64,000 nucleotides of DNA, from assembly GCA_022829145.1 (NCBI GenBank), contig CM040745.1, positions 23,962,906 to 24,026,905 on the forward strand. The letters run 5' to 3'. This DNA is from Albula goreensis (lineage: Eukaryota > Chordata > Actinopteri > Albuliformes > Albulidae). The notes under the pieces were generated by a model. That model worked only from the letters and a program-made list of their open reading frames with translations, had not been told where the DNA came from and did not search any database. Numbering within the stretch: the stretch's first letter is position 1; each line of letters opens with the position of its first letter. The translations under genes were made by a program, and so were the position numbers. Below, one piece after another: positions 1-12,110 of the stretch.

Positions 1-55
1 GTGTCCCTCTTGAGTGGCCTGTGAATGAGAGTGATCCCTCTGCTGTGTCCCTCAG

Positions 56-183
56 CTCAGTGTGGGGCGCACTGTGAGTCGCCCCAGTGCCTGCTGTCCA
101 GTGAGGGGCTCTTGCAGGGGACTGACAGACAGGTGGCCCGCCATGTGCTGCTCTGCCTGCTGCTGACCATCATCCTGCTGGCT
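56..183 (+). CDS. gpr155: GPR155 exon, near-terminal membrane segment
   Basis: The 3' edge is the donor GCT|GTGAGTC after residues ending in TIILLA, at a codon boundary. The 5' edge is less certain: CAG acceptors end at 55 and at 60, five bases apart, and I chose the first because a pyrimidine-rich tract precedes it. The peptide holds a Cys-rich loop followed by a strongly hydrophobic run, read as a membrane helix that continues into the next exon. Confidence 0.75.
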
Positions 184-2559
184 GTGAGTCAACCCCCCCC
201 CCATCACTGTGTCACAGTATTACACACTCGGCAAGGGCTTATCCTCAGGTTATGTCACTAATGGCTCCTTCTCTCCCTCTGTCTCATATGATCAGTCCAT
301 CGATTGGTGGGGGTGGATTTGGGTAGCTCTACATTTATTACAGAAGATGCAGCATCTCTGTTTTCTTGCTCTGAATAGCTATTTCAGATTGGAGTTCTGC
401 CCTCACAAGATGTGATTAGTCACATGTATCTGGCTTAACAACCCATTGGTTTAGCAATTTTGCTATTGACAAGCTAGCACTCAGCTACTGCTTTTAACAT
501 ATTTTCCCTGGTCACAGACATAAATTAATTCTCTCTTGTACACTATATTGTGGTAAATACTGTTTTCACTGTCTGCTTCTTTCATACTATGCAAACATGA
601 CTATATTATAGCAGAAAGTGGAGCTAAGATCTCTGTGTATGGTCTTTGTGAAAGAAGGCTTGTTTCGTTTCAAACTCAACATGGTGGGATAGATTTACTT
701 CACATTATTAGCAGGAGCACATCATGAGTTATATCCAATATCTTGCATGCATAGACAGCTTATATTGTTTTGAGAGGTGGTTATTTAATCATTTAGGGCA
801 GTGTGGAAGCAGAGATGTAGTCCAGCAGGTTTGTACATTAAGGATGTCTGTCTTTTGTTTTAGAATCTGTCCAGCTGCCTGTGGTGGCTGTTTGACCGCA
901 TTCCAGGGAGGCTGTACCTAGAGTTGCAGTTCTTCTGTGCCATTGCCAATTATGGACAGGTAATCTTCCTGATACATGATGTGTACCAAAAGTAACAGTC
1001 TCTGTAGTATTATCTGTCTTGAGCCTAAGCCATACTTCAATTTTATTCTTTTTCTCAGGGCTTTATATCCTTTGGAATTTTTGGTCTGGATAAGCATCTA
1101 ATAATCCTTCCGTTTAAAAAGAGGTGCGCATTTTGTATCATTGCAGCCATATATTAGTTATATATATTTGGTACAGTCTGTATTCTTTGCTTTTGGCACC
1201 ACTAATAAAGCTACATATGTCTGCACACTTCTGGATGTTTTCAGGCTGGCAAGTATGTGGCAAGGCAGGAGCCAGACAGAGGAGCCCCAGCCTGCATTCA
1301 GTGAGGACATTCGTCTAACCTGCACACAGTTTGTCCGTTATCACAAGGACCAGTGTGTACAGGACATTGTGCAAAAAAGGAGGTGAGGGCTCAGCTCTGT
1401 GTGTCTGTACAGCTTCAAGCTGCAATTTCATGCAGATGAACTACTCATGTGATGTGCACAATATTGTCTCTGGAAACAATGTGTTTGTTCATGGCCTTGG
1501 GGATATGTAAATATGTTTTACAAATACAGCAGCACTTTTTGATGTTTGCAGCTCACATTCACCTTTGATCTGTGTGTGCTTCATGTGACACTTTGGTGCC
1601 AAACACATTGAGTATTGTGTGTAAAGAATAAATATACTTGGTATGTTCAAGTCAACAGAAATGTGTTGTTGGCCTATTGTTGCTAATACATTCCATGTGT
1701 AATATATGTAGCACCTGCCAACCAAAAAACTACAACCAAACAACTTTACGTAAAGATTACTTGAAAATGTTTTTTCATCAGTAGAATACTATCTCTTTAG
1801 CATGTTTAGTTTTACATGATTGAATCACTCTGTGCAAACCAAAATGCTGGTGTGTTTCTTAGATTAATGAGAAAAGAATGCAGTACAGGTATACTCATAT
1901 CTGTGACCACCAAAAGAATGTGTGCAACATAATGGAAATCTCTCAGTAAGACTACAGACTTATAAGTGTATCTAGAGGATGTGTTGCAAATATACATTTG
2001 CTGTTTTAGATACAGGATTTTTTGATTTTCAAAATGGATTTGTTTCATTAAAAAAAAAGCAATGTTTTTGCATGGATGAAACAACAAAGCAAATCAGCAC
2101 TAATCAAGGAAGCATTAAATGGGGTATCTGCATGTTGCACTATTTTGTGCTTTTTACAAACTGGCAAAAAAATAATGTGCTTTATTTTTTTGCGAGTCTT
2201 AACTTTTCTGAGCAACTTTCTTGCCTCTCTCTTTCTGTTTGTCTTTATGGGGTCTATTCCTCTATACTCTCCTCTCTCCTTTCATCTAGTGGTTCAGGTG
2301 AAAGCTTAACAGGCCAAGTGGGTGAATCCTTCCTTTGATACACAGGTGTGAGGAGAAGACTGTGGCTGACACCTTTCTAGGTAGCGAGCTGGTTGAGTGG
2401 CTGCTGCGAGCGGATGTGGCACGGGACCGGAATGAGGCGGTGCTCTACGGGACCCAGCTGCAGCAAGGCGGGGTACTCCAGCACTTTGCGCAACAAATCC
2501 ACTTCAATGACAACAGCTTCCTCTATCGCTTTTCAGAGAACAGCAAGTGGGAAAGGTAG
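56..2559 (+). CDS. gpr155: GPR155 (LYCHOS) homologue, 3' part of gene, partial
   Basis: Five exons on the + strand join in frame (56-183, 864-959, 1059-1123, 1245-1382, 2346-2559) to encode the C-terminal part of GPR155. The vertebrate family is a lysosomal membrane protein with an N-terminal transporter-like region, a GPCR-like region and a C-terminal DEP domain, and it acts as a cholesterol sensor upstream of mTORC1. Visible here are a hydrophobic segment (HVLLCLLLTIILLA), an aromatic SCLWWLF segment, a second hydrophobic stretch (GFISFGIFGLDKHLIILPF) and a DEP domain beginning at YHKDQCVQDIV and ending near FLYRF. All internal joins use GT/AG and preserve frame. Upstream exons fall outside the window. 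Neighbouring Sp9 and OLA1 fit the human 2q31 order, which supports the identification. The exact C-terminus is uncertain. Confidence 0.86.
864..959 (+). CDS. gpr155: GPR155 exon (SCLWWLF segment)
   Basis: A phase-0 exon of exactly 32 codons between TTTTAG| and CAG|GTAATC. It encodes NLSSCLWWLF and then RLYLELQFFCAIANYGQ, which links two hydrophobic membrane segments. I recognise this stretch as typical of vertebrate GPR155. Confidence 0.85.
1059..1123 (+). CDS. gpr155: GPR155 exon (last membrane segment)
   Basis: Bounded by TTTCTCAG| and AAGAG|GTGCGC. It encodes GFISFGIFGLDKHLIILPFKK plus the first two bases of an Arg codon. The hydrophobic part followed by basic KKR fits the last transmembrane segment with a cytosolic basic edge before the DEP domain. 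Confidence 0.85.
1245..1382 (+). CDS. gpr155: GPR155 exon (start of DEP domain)
   Basis: Bounded by GTTTTCAG| and AGGAG|GTGAGG. It encodes the linker after the membrane region and the first DEP helix (FVRYHKDQCVQDIVQKRR). Both boundaries split an Arg codon, and the frame continues cleanly into 2346. Confidence 0.85.
1383..2345 (+). other. GPR155 intron, nothing recognised
   Basis: AT-rich intron between the two DEP-coding exons. It contains only short open frames in all phases, with no recognisable repeat or motif cluster. Confidence 0.6.
2346..2559 (+). CDS. gpr155: GPR155 exon (DEP domain core), probably terminal
   Basis: Starts after ACACAG| and encodes the DEP core, including FLGSELVEWLLR, a central helix with EAVLYGTQLQQGGVLQH, and SFLYRF near the end. 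The reading frame stops at TAG 2557-2559, shortly after FSENSKWER. That TAG lies inside the string AG|GTAGAG, which could also act as a splice donor at 2555/2556, so a further C-terminal exon downstream cannot be excluded. No convincing one was found. Confidence 0.8.
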
Positions 2560-3487
2560 AGCCATCAGCTGGCTTGCCTCACATGGTGGAGGGGGAGATG
2601 AAAAGCTGAAAAGTAAAGTGCTCTATTCCTTGCTGCATGGTGATACATTTGTTTGCATTCTGAAGTGCAGGTTTCAAGTTGTAGTTGTCAGTATTTTCCT
2701 CCACTTGTTGGATGGTGTCGTCGAAAATTAGTCACAGACATGTGAACTGAACATATGTAGGTAGCACCTATACAACCCAATGGATTTGATATGGCAGTAA
2801 AATATCTTAAATGTGCCATGACCTGCAGTAAGTACTCAGAGTTTGCAATTGTCATATGATGGGCTATGAAGAGTTTGAAAGCCAGGGATGAAGGTTAGTT
2901 GTGCTAATAAGACTGTATCAGGTTTCTTTGTCATTTAATTTAAGGGAAATTCTCAGAGAGCTGCAGTTTATCAGGGTATCAGGGCTTTTTCTTTGGGCTT
3001 CCATTCACTGGCATGTGTTCCTGACTGCAGTTCATGCCATCATCAGTTCTCCACGCTGGATGTCTTGTGAAAAAAAGGAATTAATTGCCAAGTTAATGAA
3101 GCACATGGACAGTGGTTGTGACACTCTGCTGGATGATCCACCCTGCATGTTTGTGTTATGTTGTCTTTCCTGCTCCTGTTAAGCAATCCATTTTTGTTAT
3201 TGCTAAATACCATCTGATATGAACTAATCACTTTATTTATATGCAGTGTATGATGGTTAATGTATCAGCCCAACCATATATTGCACTGTGAAATCTGAAT
3301 TTGTTACAGATTGTGTATGTTTGGTGATTACCTCATTTGCATTACTGCCAGTGCAACAATATGGTCAAGTTCATACTGGTTACACTTCACTGAGGCCCGA
3401 TGTGTGTTACAGTGCATTTAAGGGCTCCCTCTTTACAATACAAAATATTATGAATGTGAACATATGTAAAGCATGCTCAATTCAAGA

Positions 3488-3519
3488 CAGAGGACACACA
3501 CTGACGTGTGTGTCCTCTG
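3488..3519. repeat. Perfect 14-bp inverted repeat, 4-base loop
   Basis: The left arm CAGAGGACACACAC (3488-3501) is the exact reverse complement of 3506-3519, with TGAC as loop. It lies about 930 bases past the GPR155 stop, so it may be in the 3' UTR and fold in the mRNA. No transposon ends or target duplication were recognised. Confidence 0.8.
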
Positions 3520-3959
3520 AAGAACACACACCTCAGTATGTGCTATACAGCATCAAAAACATTTTTCCAATTTTGCAGCTTGCATCTGTAATTCTGTAAT
3601 CATGTGTCTGAGGCGTTTCTCTGAAACCACGTTCGGAGAAATACTGTCATTGAACATGCATATCTAATCTGAATTATTTAAATGTAGTTTAAAAAAGTCA
3701 ATGAATAGGTAAAATGCAGCTCAAGGAAATTATTTATGAAATAATTGTACTAAATAAATACTTACAGGGCTGAGTTACAGTGGGTGGGGTTGTCAAATAA
3801 GACTTTCCTTGTGTGTTGATTCAATACAAGAACACACTATGTGCCTTGAAGTTTACATCGTGAAGGATCCAAATTATCTTGTGTTTTAACCTCAGATGCT
3901 CTCTGGTGGTATGTTCCAGCTAAAGACCTGGCTCTCAATACATCCATGTGTCCTCTGGT

Positions 3960-4215
3960 CTGGATTTGTATCCTAACCTTGTAAGAGCCTATAGCTGGGA
4001 GTTCCACAGGCCTCTTAGCTGCCCTGGGAGAGAGGCTTTTTAACAGCAGGGTTTATGCTGCTTCACAATGTGGAGCCTCCAGTGTGTCGATCAGTTGTCT
4101 GCAGTTCGCCTGTATCAGCTATTCAGGCTGTAAAAATAGCAGCATAGCTCAGCTGCTGGGCTACGGAATAGAAAAGAGCACTAGCTCCCTGCGCATGCTT
4201 CTTGGCGTTTAAGGT
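3960..4215. promoter_or_regulatory. Candidate regulatory block
   Basis: A higher-complexity, less AT-rich stretch than its surroundings. It carries a MEF2-like TGTAAAAATAG (4129-4139), a CAGCTG E-box (4150-4155) and several GCTG/CAGC runs. Motif content alone cannot show function. Confidence 0.25.
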
Positions 4216-5042
4216 TGACAGATGATGTTATGCCAGTGGGACTAAATTATTATTGGGATTTGACTTAAAAATCAAATGTTTGGTGAATGTGGGCAGCTTG
4301 AGTTTGAAAAGCACTTTTTATTACATTATAACTTGTTTCTCAAATATATCTAATTGAATAGTGATATTACTGAACATACATTTTTAACTCCAGTATTTTG
4401 TGTCTCCAGTATTTTCAGTAATTAAGTGTCTCTTTTAATTTGTAACACTGCTGTTGTCACACCACAAATGCTGTGTGTGTTTCACAGAAGGCCAAAATGT
4501 GTTGATTTGCTTCAGGGTTAATGATCATGTGCTTTTTATGTCACATTTGTTATCATTCAAGTTTTTTGTCTAGTACAGTTACATTGTAATGGAGCATTGA
4601 GCCTTGGCAAAAGCACTGAGGAAACAAGATTATTTGTGTGGGAATGGTACTCTACCATGGAAAATGAATGAGAGTAAAATGTAATGATTTGTTCAGAAGT
4701 GTGAGTGTTGCTATTGGTCTATTATGTTCAGATTGTTTCCATTTACGGCAGAAAAACGTATGATGCATGTTGTAAAAGTGGTACATTTGTTATGGTTACA
4801 AATTAAATCAGTTGGGAAAAATAAACTATGTTATGTTTCTCTATTTTGGATGGTCTCTACAGTCATTTAACCATATCAATAAAACAGATTCTTTTGATAA
4901 TTTTATTTTCCTCTTATTTCTAGAACCACTTGTATAGTATTTGTATTACCCCAGGTGAGTGCTGCAGATGGACATTCCCTTATTTGAGGTGGTCAACGAA
5001 AGTAAACAGTTTATGGGCACCCAACTGTCAGCCACACATGCA

Positions 5043-5063
5043 TTTTTTTTTTTTTTTTTTTTT
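5043..5063. repeat. T21 homopolymer
   Basis: Uninterrupted run of T in AT-rich non-coding sequence. No insertion signature was found around it. Confidence 0.9.
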
Positions 5064-6689
5064 GCTACTGCTGATTGGAACTTTTGAAATAACCCACACA
5101 AATTATTCTATTGATTCTCAATGTTTTCAGTGAATAATGCTGTCCTCTGGATTGTATGCAGCAGGTACTGCAAATAGTCTGGTCATTTGGTTATAGTAAT
5201 TCTTGATGCCCTGAATTGTTCTACAAGTGAATGCCATGACTTAATGATCTTTATATATCCCTAAACCATTCCTTATGTACACTTCACTATGTACATAAAA
5301 GTATGTAATATGTCAACAAGATATTCAATTTAACAAAAAGTCTCAAAAATATAAATATATTTCTTGTTAAACAGAGAGGATGATCATATACTGGACAGAA
5401 TCAAGAGCGAGCTGGTTCCAGCAGGTGGAGCCATAGCATTCACATGGGGCTCTGATAGGCTCTTATCAGTTACAACCCTGTTAGTTTTGCAGGGAAAGAA
5501 TTATATGGGAGTAAAGCTGTAGGTATGGGTGTTATATCTTTGGTGCTTTTGTGTTGCCATGTACTGGACAGATTTGGAATTTAACTCTGATTTATTGTGG
5601 GAACCCAAAGAGTGACTTTTCTGTGAGTGGATGGAAGTCAAAATCAGAATTGTTTTTTTTTTCCTTTCAATTTGAGAGCATGACAAGCCTCACATGTACA
5701 GCACTCTGATGGAGTTTATTTAAATAAAGCACCAGAGCACCAACTTGACATACCTTCCATCACAGTTTTGGGGTGTTGGATTCAAAACAACTGCTTTTAT
5801 CTTTACTTTAGCAATATGTTTCTTATAAACTACACAAATTCTATGCAAAAGCAACTAACCCTGTGTTTCTTCAACTTCATAAACCAATGACCTTCTGGAT
5901 ATTTAGAGGTCGGGCATGGGGTGTGTAAAGCCAACATCCCCTAAATAGTTTCCTCGACTTCTGAAATTCTGAAATTATCACAAAAACAAGTCACGTGACA
6001 TGAACAATTGCCAGTTTTAAAGATAGACCTATCCCAAAAGACTTAATATAAAATCCCTGCTGGTTGTGCAGAAGGGAGCATTTTTCAGCCATATTCAGGA
6101 GGAAGGAGATGTTTGGGGTCTGACAATCCAAATTTGAGGAAAAGACTTACTACTTTTACATTTTGCTGAAATACTATTTTCAAAGGGGAAAGGAATCTGA
6201 TTTGGGAATGTATTGGTGCAGTTCCATGTGATGTGAGAAAATGAAGGTTGTAGTAAGTACCATGAAATCCTCCAGCATAGAAGCATATGTGTGTGAGAGA
6301 GAGAAGGAGAGGCATTTTTCATGAGTAGCATTTCCAACCCAACCTTTAAATTTGGTTTGTTTTTTTCGCAGATTAATATGCAAAATTAGACACACTTAGA
6401 CAACAGGAAAACAAGCTACATTTGTTGTTATTTGTCCTGTCTATTGAATTGTTTTCAACAACAGTAGAGAAAATGAAAAATGTATCCTGTAAGATGGAAT
6501 TCAAACTTCTCTTTAGGTAATGTGCAATTTTTGTCACAAGACTATGAGAAGCAGTCATTCTAAAATTTGAATGACAGACATTTGTAAATGGAGAGTCTGT
6601 ATGTTATTGATAAGTCCTCCCCTCTCCTGGTGTGTTTTGTGATTGAATTTCCCTTGGAAGGCTCAGACAATCAGGAACTGTAGAGTAAT

Positions 6690-7075
6690 GATGTGTTTAC
6701 TCTGAGAGAGTCCAGAGCATAGTGCTATGATGGAGCTCCCCCTGAGCTGGGAGAAAAATGCAATGATTGTGTATTCTGATTCTCCTAACTGCTGCTTTGA
6801 GAGAATAATATCTTATGATTTGCTCAGCCGGAAAAGGAGTGAGTTGATTTGGTCTCCTTATCCTTCCACACTGTGGAGCCAGTAGCACCTGCAGGTGGAC
6901 ATCAGTGAGACTTTGAGGCTGTGATTTGTGCAAACAGATCCATCGATGCACCCCTCCGAGTTAATGGCACGGACGGGAAAACAGTGGGTTTTTGCTGAAA
7001 CAAAGTGTCGCTTGCGAGAAAGGCCAGTGTTTGTGATCCGTCACAGGTAATCGCCCAGCTTTCTCAATACATCCC
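6690..7075. promoter_or_regulatory. Candidate regulatory block
   Basis: Unique, balanced-composition stretch in AT-rich surroundings, with TAATGG, GATTTG and CCGGAAA-type motifs and no open frame of note. It looks like conserved non-coding DNA near a developmental gene, but conservation cannot be tested here. Confidence 0.25.
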
Positions 7076-8272
7076 CTACTGTCCCACCCACCCTCGCAGG
7101 CTCCACCCACCCACAAGGAGGGAAACTAACCCAACAATAGTCAAGGGCACGACTACAATATGATTTGAGTATAAGTTAGATTTTTATAAAAGGTCAAATG
7201 ATCAGAACAAAAAACAATGCTTTTTTGGTATATGCAAGTTCAATCAGCAAGGTATATGCATGGTTGTAAAATTTAATGAGTAACTGATAAAATTAGTGAT
7301 GAGCATATATATACATGAACACACACAAACATAAACAACATACACAATGATAATTACATCAAAAACCAATCAGAAACCAATACCTTAGCAGAGATGGAAA
7401 AGCCAGCAGCAGAAAATTGGGAGGAGAATCGAACGTGATGAAGGAGAGAGACTGAAGATACAAACATACAGTGAAATATGCCTTATCATATTTCTTCAGT
7501 ATTGAAAAAAAGTAACCTTAAACATTTTTTACTTTTATACATCAATAAAAAGCTCATATAATCAATGTCATACTGTCAATGTCAACCGTCATGGCTCTGC
7601 AACACTAATAAAATATATTCACAACACTATTCTGACTAGAACTTATCAAATATAATGCAGGACTGTAATATTTGTCATTTTTTCAAAAGGTTTCTTTTCA
7701 TAGATAGCTTTTTGCGACACCAGTGATATATAACTGAAAAATATAAATTAGTTGGACAATTATAGACACAAAGGAATATTTGAATTATGGGACAATCATA
7801 TTTTGGATGTGACTTCAACAATTAAATGTCATATTCAAGCCTGAACATGAGTAAGTTTCATTTACTTATCTGTTTCTACCCTATAACTAGCCCCTGTAAC
7901 ATACACACACAAGTGGTGATATTTTGTTAATATTAAGAGGCAGAATTGTTCTCCTGTTTTGTGCAATTTGTAGTGTTGAGCAGTTAAACTGCACCTTTTA
8001 GCTTATCATTCTGTATACAGTTTTTTTTTACTCTACTATAGGCTCCTACTATTTAGAAGGGGTGTTGCTCTACCACTGGAGCCATACTTGGCATCACCAA
8101 GGACAGTATTAATGATGGCTTCATGGCAACAGCATAACTTTTTCAAAGCCAATCTTCTAGGGAAGAGGGACAATATAACATGTATAGGGTACAAAAGTAC
8201 ATGTTGGTTCTATTTTTTTCCATTTTGCTGTCTACTTTACTTAAGTAAAACAGCTCTGAGCCCGGTGACTTA

Positions 8273-8410
8273 TATTTACAAAGCTTCCCATATCAAGAGT
8301 GGCCATCTAGGATCAGTTTCCCAAATCAATTTTCCAATTTTATTCATTATGATGTAACAGGTGAGCCTGATCCTACATCAGAAGTCCTTCTGTGAACCGT
8401 TTTATGAACT
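8273..8410. mobile_element. Palindromic fish repeat, MITE-like
   Basis: CATCTAGGATCAG (8304-8316) and CTGATCCTACATC (8367-8379) are inverted copies matching at 11 of 13 positions, flanking a centre with ATTCATTATGAT. The outer parts (ATTTACAAAGC at left, TGTGAACCGTTTTATGAAC at right) and the 'CTAGGATCAG ... TGATCCTA' layout resemble a short non-autonomous element that I recall as widespread in teleost genomes. It has no coding capacity. The family name is not certain and the edges are approximate. Confidence 0.6.
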
Positions 8411-9910
8411 CGGACCCAGCTCTTGCTCTCATTGCTGCTCGTGTAATTAATGAGAAATTGTCGTTTGATAAAACTTTCCTCAACATTTTGTGAAAACAGC
8501 AAAGCTAGAAGAACGAGCGGCGTTTCGGAATCTATGCATCACGATTATTCTCTTATATTCCAGCAGAGGGCGCCAACGACTTTCCAGTTTTCTTTCCACT
8601 GACCGGTAAAAAAAACTTTGCTTTGGATGTAATCATTTGACTTCTTTCTATAATCATAAGGATATTACATATGAAGGGAATACGTCAAATAACATCATTT
8701 TCAAATAATTGTAATTTTCATAAAGAGACTCTTTTGAAGAGACAAATATTTGTGAGCACCGGTGTTCAACGTGTTATTGGTAAAACTTATAATACTGAAC
8801 GAATTTTCTCAATGCTTTCGAAACATCCATGAATGATTCATGAATTTTGAATTATCTAAAAATTCTCCATACATCTTTCATAATTTAGTGAAAAGCACTG
8901 CATATTCTTTAAAGAGCTCGTGATGTATAGGTTATTATTTATGAAATATTAATTTGACTGTGGTCCCAAGCCTGCATCATGCTGTATTTAACGATTTAGA
9001 AATGTGAACGTTGGGTGTTCTTGAACTCCTGGGGTATGACCAATATTAGTTATCACGTTCATCATTACATTCATTATAGTTCCACAATTTGACGTATTTG
9101 TCAAGGTTATTCTTTTGCAGGTGAAGTATAGCGGTTTATACCTGCAAAAAAGTATCTCGAATAATGATGCTGATGACTGTTGACTGAACCTGTTGTGGTT
9201 GTTGTTGTGGCTAGTACGGCATGACGTTGTTGGGTAAATTGGCATTGACACCTACAACAATCCACAATCACCAGTTCAATAATAATTAAAATCATAATCA
9301 ATAACTTAGATTCTTAAAATCTAAATTTCTCTCTTAAAATCTCAAAACAAAATCTGAATATGCTAAATTTGCTAAACGACGCATTCCAAATATCTTTCAT
9401 CTGCTGCTGAAGAAAGCTCTGGTTCAACCCTGATGAACATTCTCAGCTCGCCAGTGAGATTAGCACAGATGCTGGGAAATATGTTACATCAAAAAACTTA
9501 CAAATGTATTTATTGTATAAAAATGAAACATGCATATATTTTGTCTGAAATGTAACTGCTTTAATATACCCCAACATATCTTAAATTGAATAAATGCCAA
9601 AATGTTTAAATGATAACCTTTAGATGAATGAATTATAATGCGCTCTTATTCGTATACAGACCATACAGAGCTAAGTTGTCATGATTATTTCCCCTTCATT
9701 GATGAGTGAGTTTTTTTTTTACTAAATGTGTACATGTATTCCAAATGAACTATTTCCATGATTATGAAAACTTAAGTGTCCCATACCATCAGCCAGCTTT
9801 AAGGGAATGGAGTTTCACATCGAGATTCTTTATTTTCTCAGGATCCTGGTATTCCCTAATGGTTGCCTGGTTACTCTGATTTATAGAATATCTCATAGGT
9901 AACATCAACA

Positions 9911-9954
9911 TATAATAATAACAATAATAGTAATAATAATGATAATAATAATAA
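9911..9954. repeat. Imperfect (TAA)n microsatellite
   Basis: Trinucleotide TAA/ATA repeats interrupted by single CAA, TAG and TGA variants. Confidence 0.85.
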
Positions 9955-10924
9955 GTCCACGTCATAAACCTATTTTGCACAAAAAGGGGAAAGTACTTCC
10001 TGACAAGAAAAAAACCTGTTTGATCACAATATTTTGTGTGCCAAAATACATATCCTATTATTACATGAAAATACCAGAATATTTACATCAAATGAAAAGG
10101 TTTTGTGCGCTGATGTAATAAGTGTGGTTGAAAGGAGTGTACCTCAGCGTTGTCACGATACCTACCATCATGATTTAAAAACAATTTAATATGTTATAAT
10201 ATTTGAGATATGCCTAAGATTCTGCGTTCAGATTCTACCCAGTTTATTTTGGAAGTTAAATTAATATTTATTAAGCCTATATTTATGTTGACATTGATTA
10301 ATTTTTCGTCTCACGCTCATTAGATTTCGATTAAGAATGATTTGATGTTAATGTAATTAGTATGTAATTCTGATGTACATAATTACTGTAATTACAACAC
10401 TCAGGTAACCGGATTTGAGCTAAAAGGTTAGCTTCAAGCTCCGTTTGCTTTGCATCTTGTGCGTTTTGGCTTGTCGTGAAATACTGAGAAATACTGAATC
10501 CATTCCTTTAAATATTGTACTGTGATATTCTGTCGCCGAGAGCAAAACACACCTCAAAGAACCGTGAGTAAACCTTGTCTTAGTAATCTAAACCAATGAG
10601 TTCAAAACTTAACAGTATTTTGGACTGATAATTTACCAGAGAAAAAGTGCATAATTTTCAAAACAGGGTAGATGATAATATTAAAAATACAATTTTGCGC
10701 ATTATTTATTTTACAATATTAATCCTAACCTTGGGGTGGTGCTAATGTTCTGATAACTGAATTGTATATTTGTAAACATACGTAGGCCATTATGATAATT
10801 GTATTATGATTATTCAATTCAGTTTTTAAAAATATTTGTTGACAACAATATATCTTTATATTTGTTCGATAAACGTTTTGACATTGATCAAAAATACCTT
10901 TTAGATCAATAAACAACAGAGAAG

Positions 10925-11170
10925 CAGCTTGTATGCTGCAGTATACAGGTTGTAAATTCTGTTGCTAAGAATAATTCGCCTTATGCCGTTGAAGAGATGT
11001 GGTAGCGTATATGATGAACATTTTCTGACCCGTGAAAGGCGAAAGCTGCGGCAAAGTCTCCTTGATCAATGATTTGGATAGCAAGCTACAGGGTAACCCT
11101 GTGCCCCGCTAGGCTGGACCTGAACGTCCTCCTTTGATCTACTTTCATTGTGGCACGAAAACAAAGGTAA
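10925..11170. promoter_or_regulatory. Candidate Sp9 3' enhancer block
   Basis: Unique sequence of higher GC than its flanks, with CTTTGAT (11132-11138) and a nearby CTTGATCAAT, both like TCF/LEF sites. It lies about 2.3 kb past the Sp9 stop. Sp9 is known to respond to Wnt/FGF signalling in limb bud ectoderm, so such sites would make sense, but this is inference. Confidence 0.27.
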
Positions 11171-11739
11171 GTTATCCCATCGACAGTAAGAGTGCGTTCC
11201 AAGAAAACGGCAAGCGGCTGTCTTCATAGCGTTTAACCTCACTTACATGATGTCACAGTATGTCAGATAAATCTTAATAGGACCAAAACAGCTATCATAT
11301 GAATATTTCTAGGGTTCAGTTCGCCTGTTTGCTAAATTTTATCCTCAAAAAAATATTAACGAGAGTCTCTTTATTGTATTATTAAAAGTAGGCTACGTTT
11401 TTAACTGATGTGGAAAAGGGGTGTCTGAAATCAAAGCAGCGAATCACAATAAATTGCCCTTAAATTCTCACAACAATAATCTGTATCCGGAATGGATTTT
11501 GTGTATGTAAGAGACAGATTTATTTTTCAAGTTATTTCACGGGGTTTATTGACAAATGTGTAACTTTGCTGTAGAAACTCTTCGTAGGCGACAATAATAC
11601 AATTTTAAGCGTATCCGTAAATAGGCTGTAAGTGTATGTAAACTATATATTTAATCATTCTAAACTAGTACAAATGTACAGTGGGTGGTACCAAAATAAT
11701 TGTCGCTAGTTGTCGTTTTATAGAGGCCTATAGTTCATG

Positions 11740-12110
11740 ACGTTATCAGCTGTAAAGCCAGCCATCAGGACACAAAAGGAAATGAAAATAATTTTCGTCT
11801 AAATAATTGCCTTCTGGTCAATTTAACCTCGCCGTTTTTGAAAGAGGTTGTCTAAATGAGATTCCTGTCCCTAACGTGTTCCCAGGCCCAGTCTCTCACT
11901 CTAATTATTCCTTGGGTTTTTCTTTAGAATCGGACGCTGCACTGGGTAAGCACAAAGAAGTCAGAGAGCATCCTTGAACCTTTTCAATGCGGGGCTACTG
12001 ATATTCAAATAACATGCAAGCGCCATTTGACTGCGCTGCGACATAAGCATTTCAAATTCACCATTTGCATAATTTTTTTTCTTTTTCTTTTCACAGGGAA
12101 AGAAACAGTT
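11740..12110. promoter_or_regulatory. Candidate Sp9 3' enhancer block with octamer
   Basis: Unique stretch containing a perfect octamer ATTTGCAT (12063-12070) plus several homeodomain cores (TAATTATT, AATAATTG) and E-box-like CAGCTG. The composition differs from the AT-rich flanks. It resembles the non-coding elements usual around Sp and homeobox genes. No conservation data are available. Confidence 0.3.

Larger units (their letters stand above)
2560..8272. other. Non-coding region downstream of GPR155
   Basis: Presumably includes the GPR155 3' UTR. AATAAA hexamers occur at 3753-3758, 4820-4825 and 4879-4884; none can be assigned from sequence alone, though 4879 lies in a typical UTR-end context. 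No protein gene is seen, and in particular no SCRN3 or CIR1, which lie between GPR155 and SP9 in human. The region contains a hairpin at 3488-3519, a T21 run at 5043-5063, and two unique motif-rich stretches near 4.0-4.2 kb and 6.7-7.1 kb. Confidence 0.55.

Noticed and set aside
2901-3182. 93-codon open frame downstream of the GPR155 DEP exon, considered as a terminal exon
   Set aside because: No matching acceptor in the right phase was convincing, and the peptide has no resemblance to the GPR155 C-terminus.
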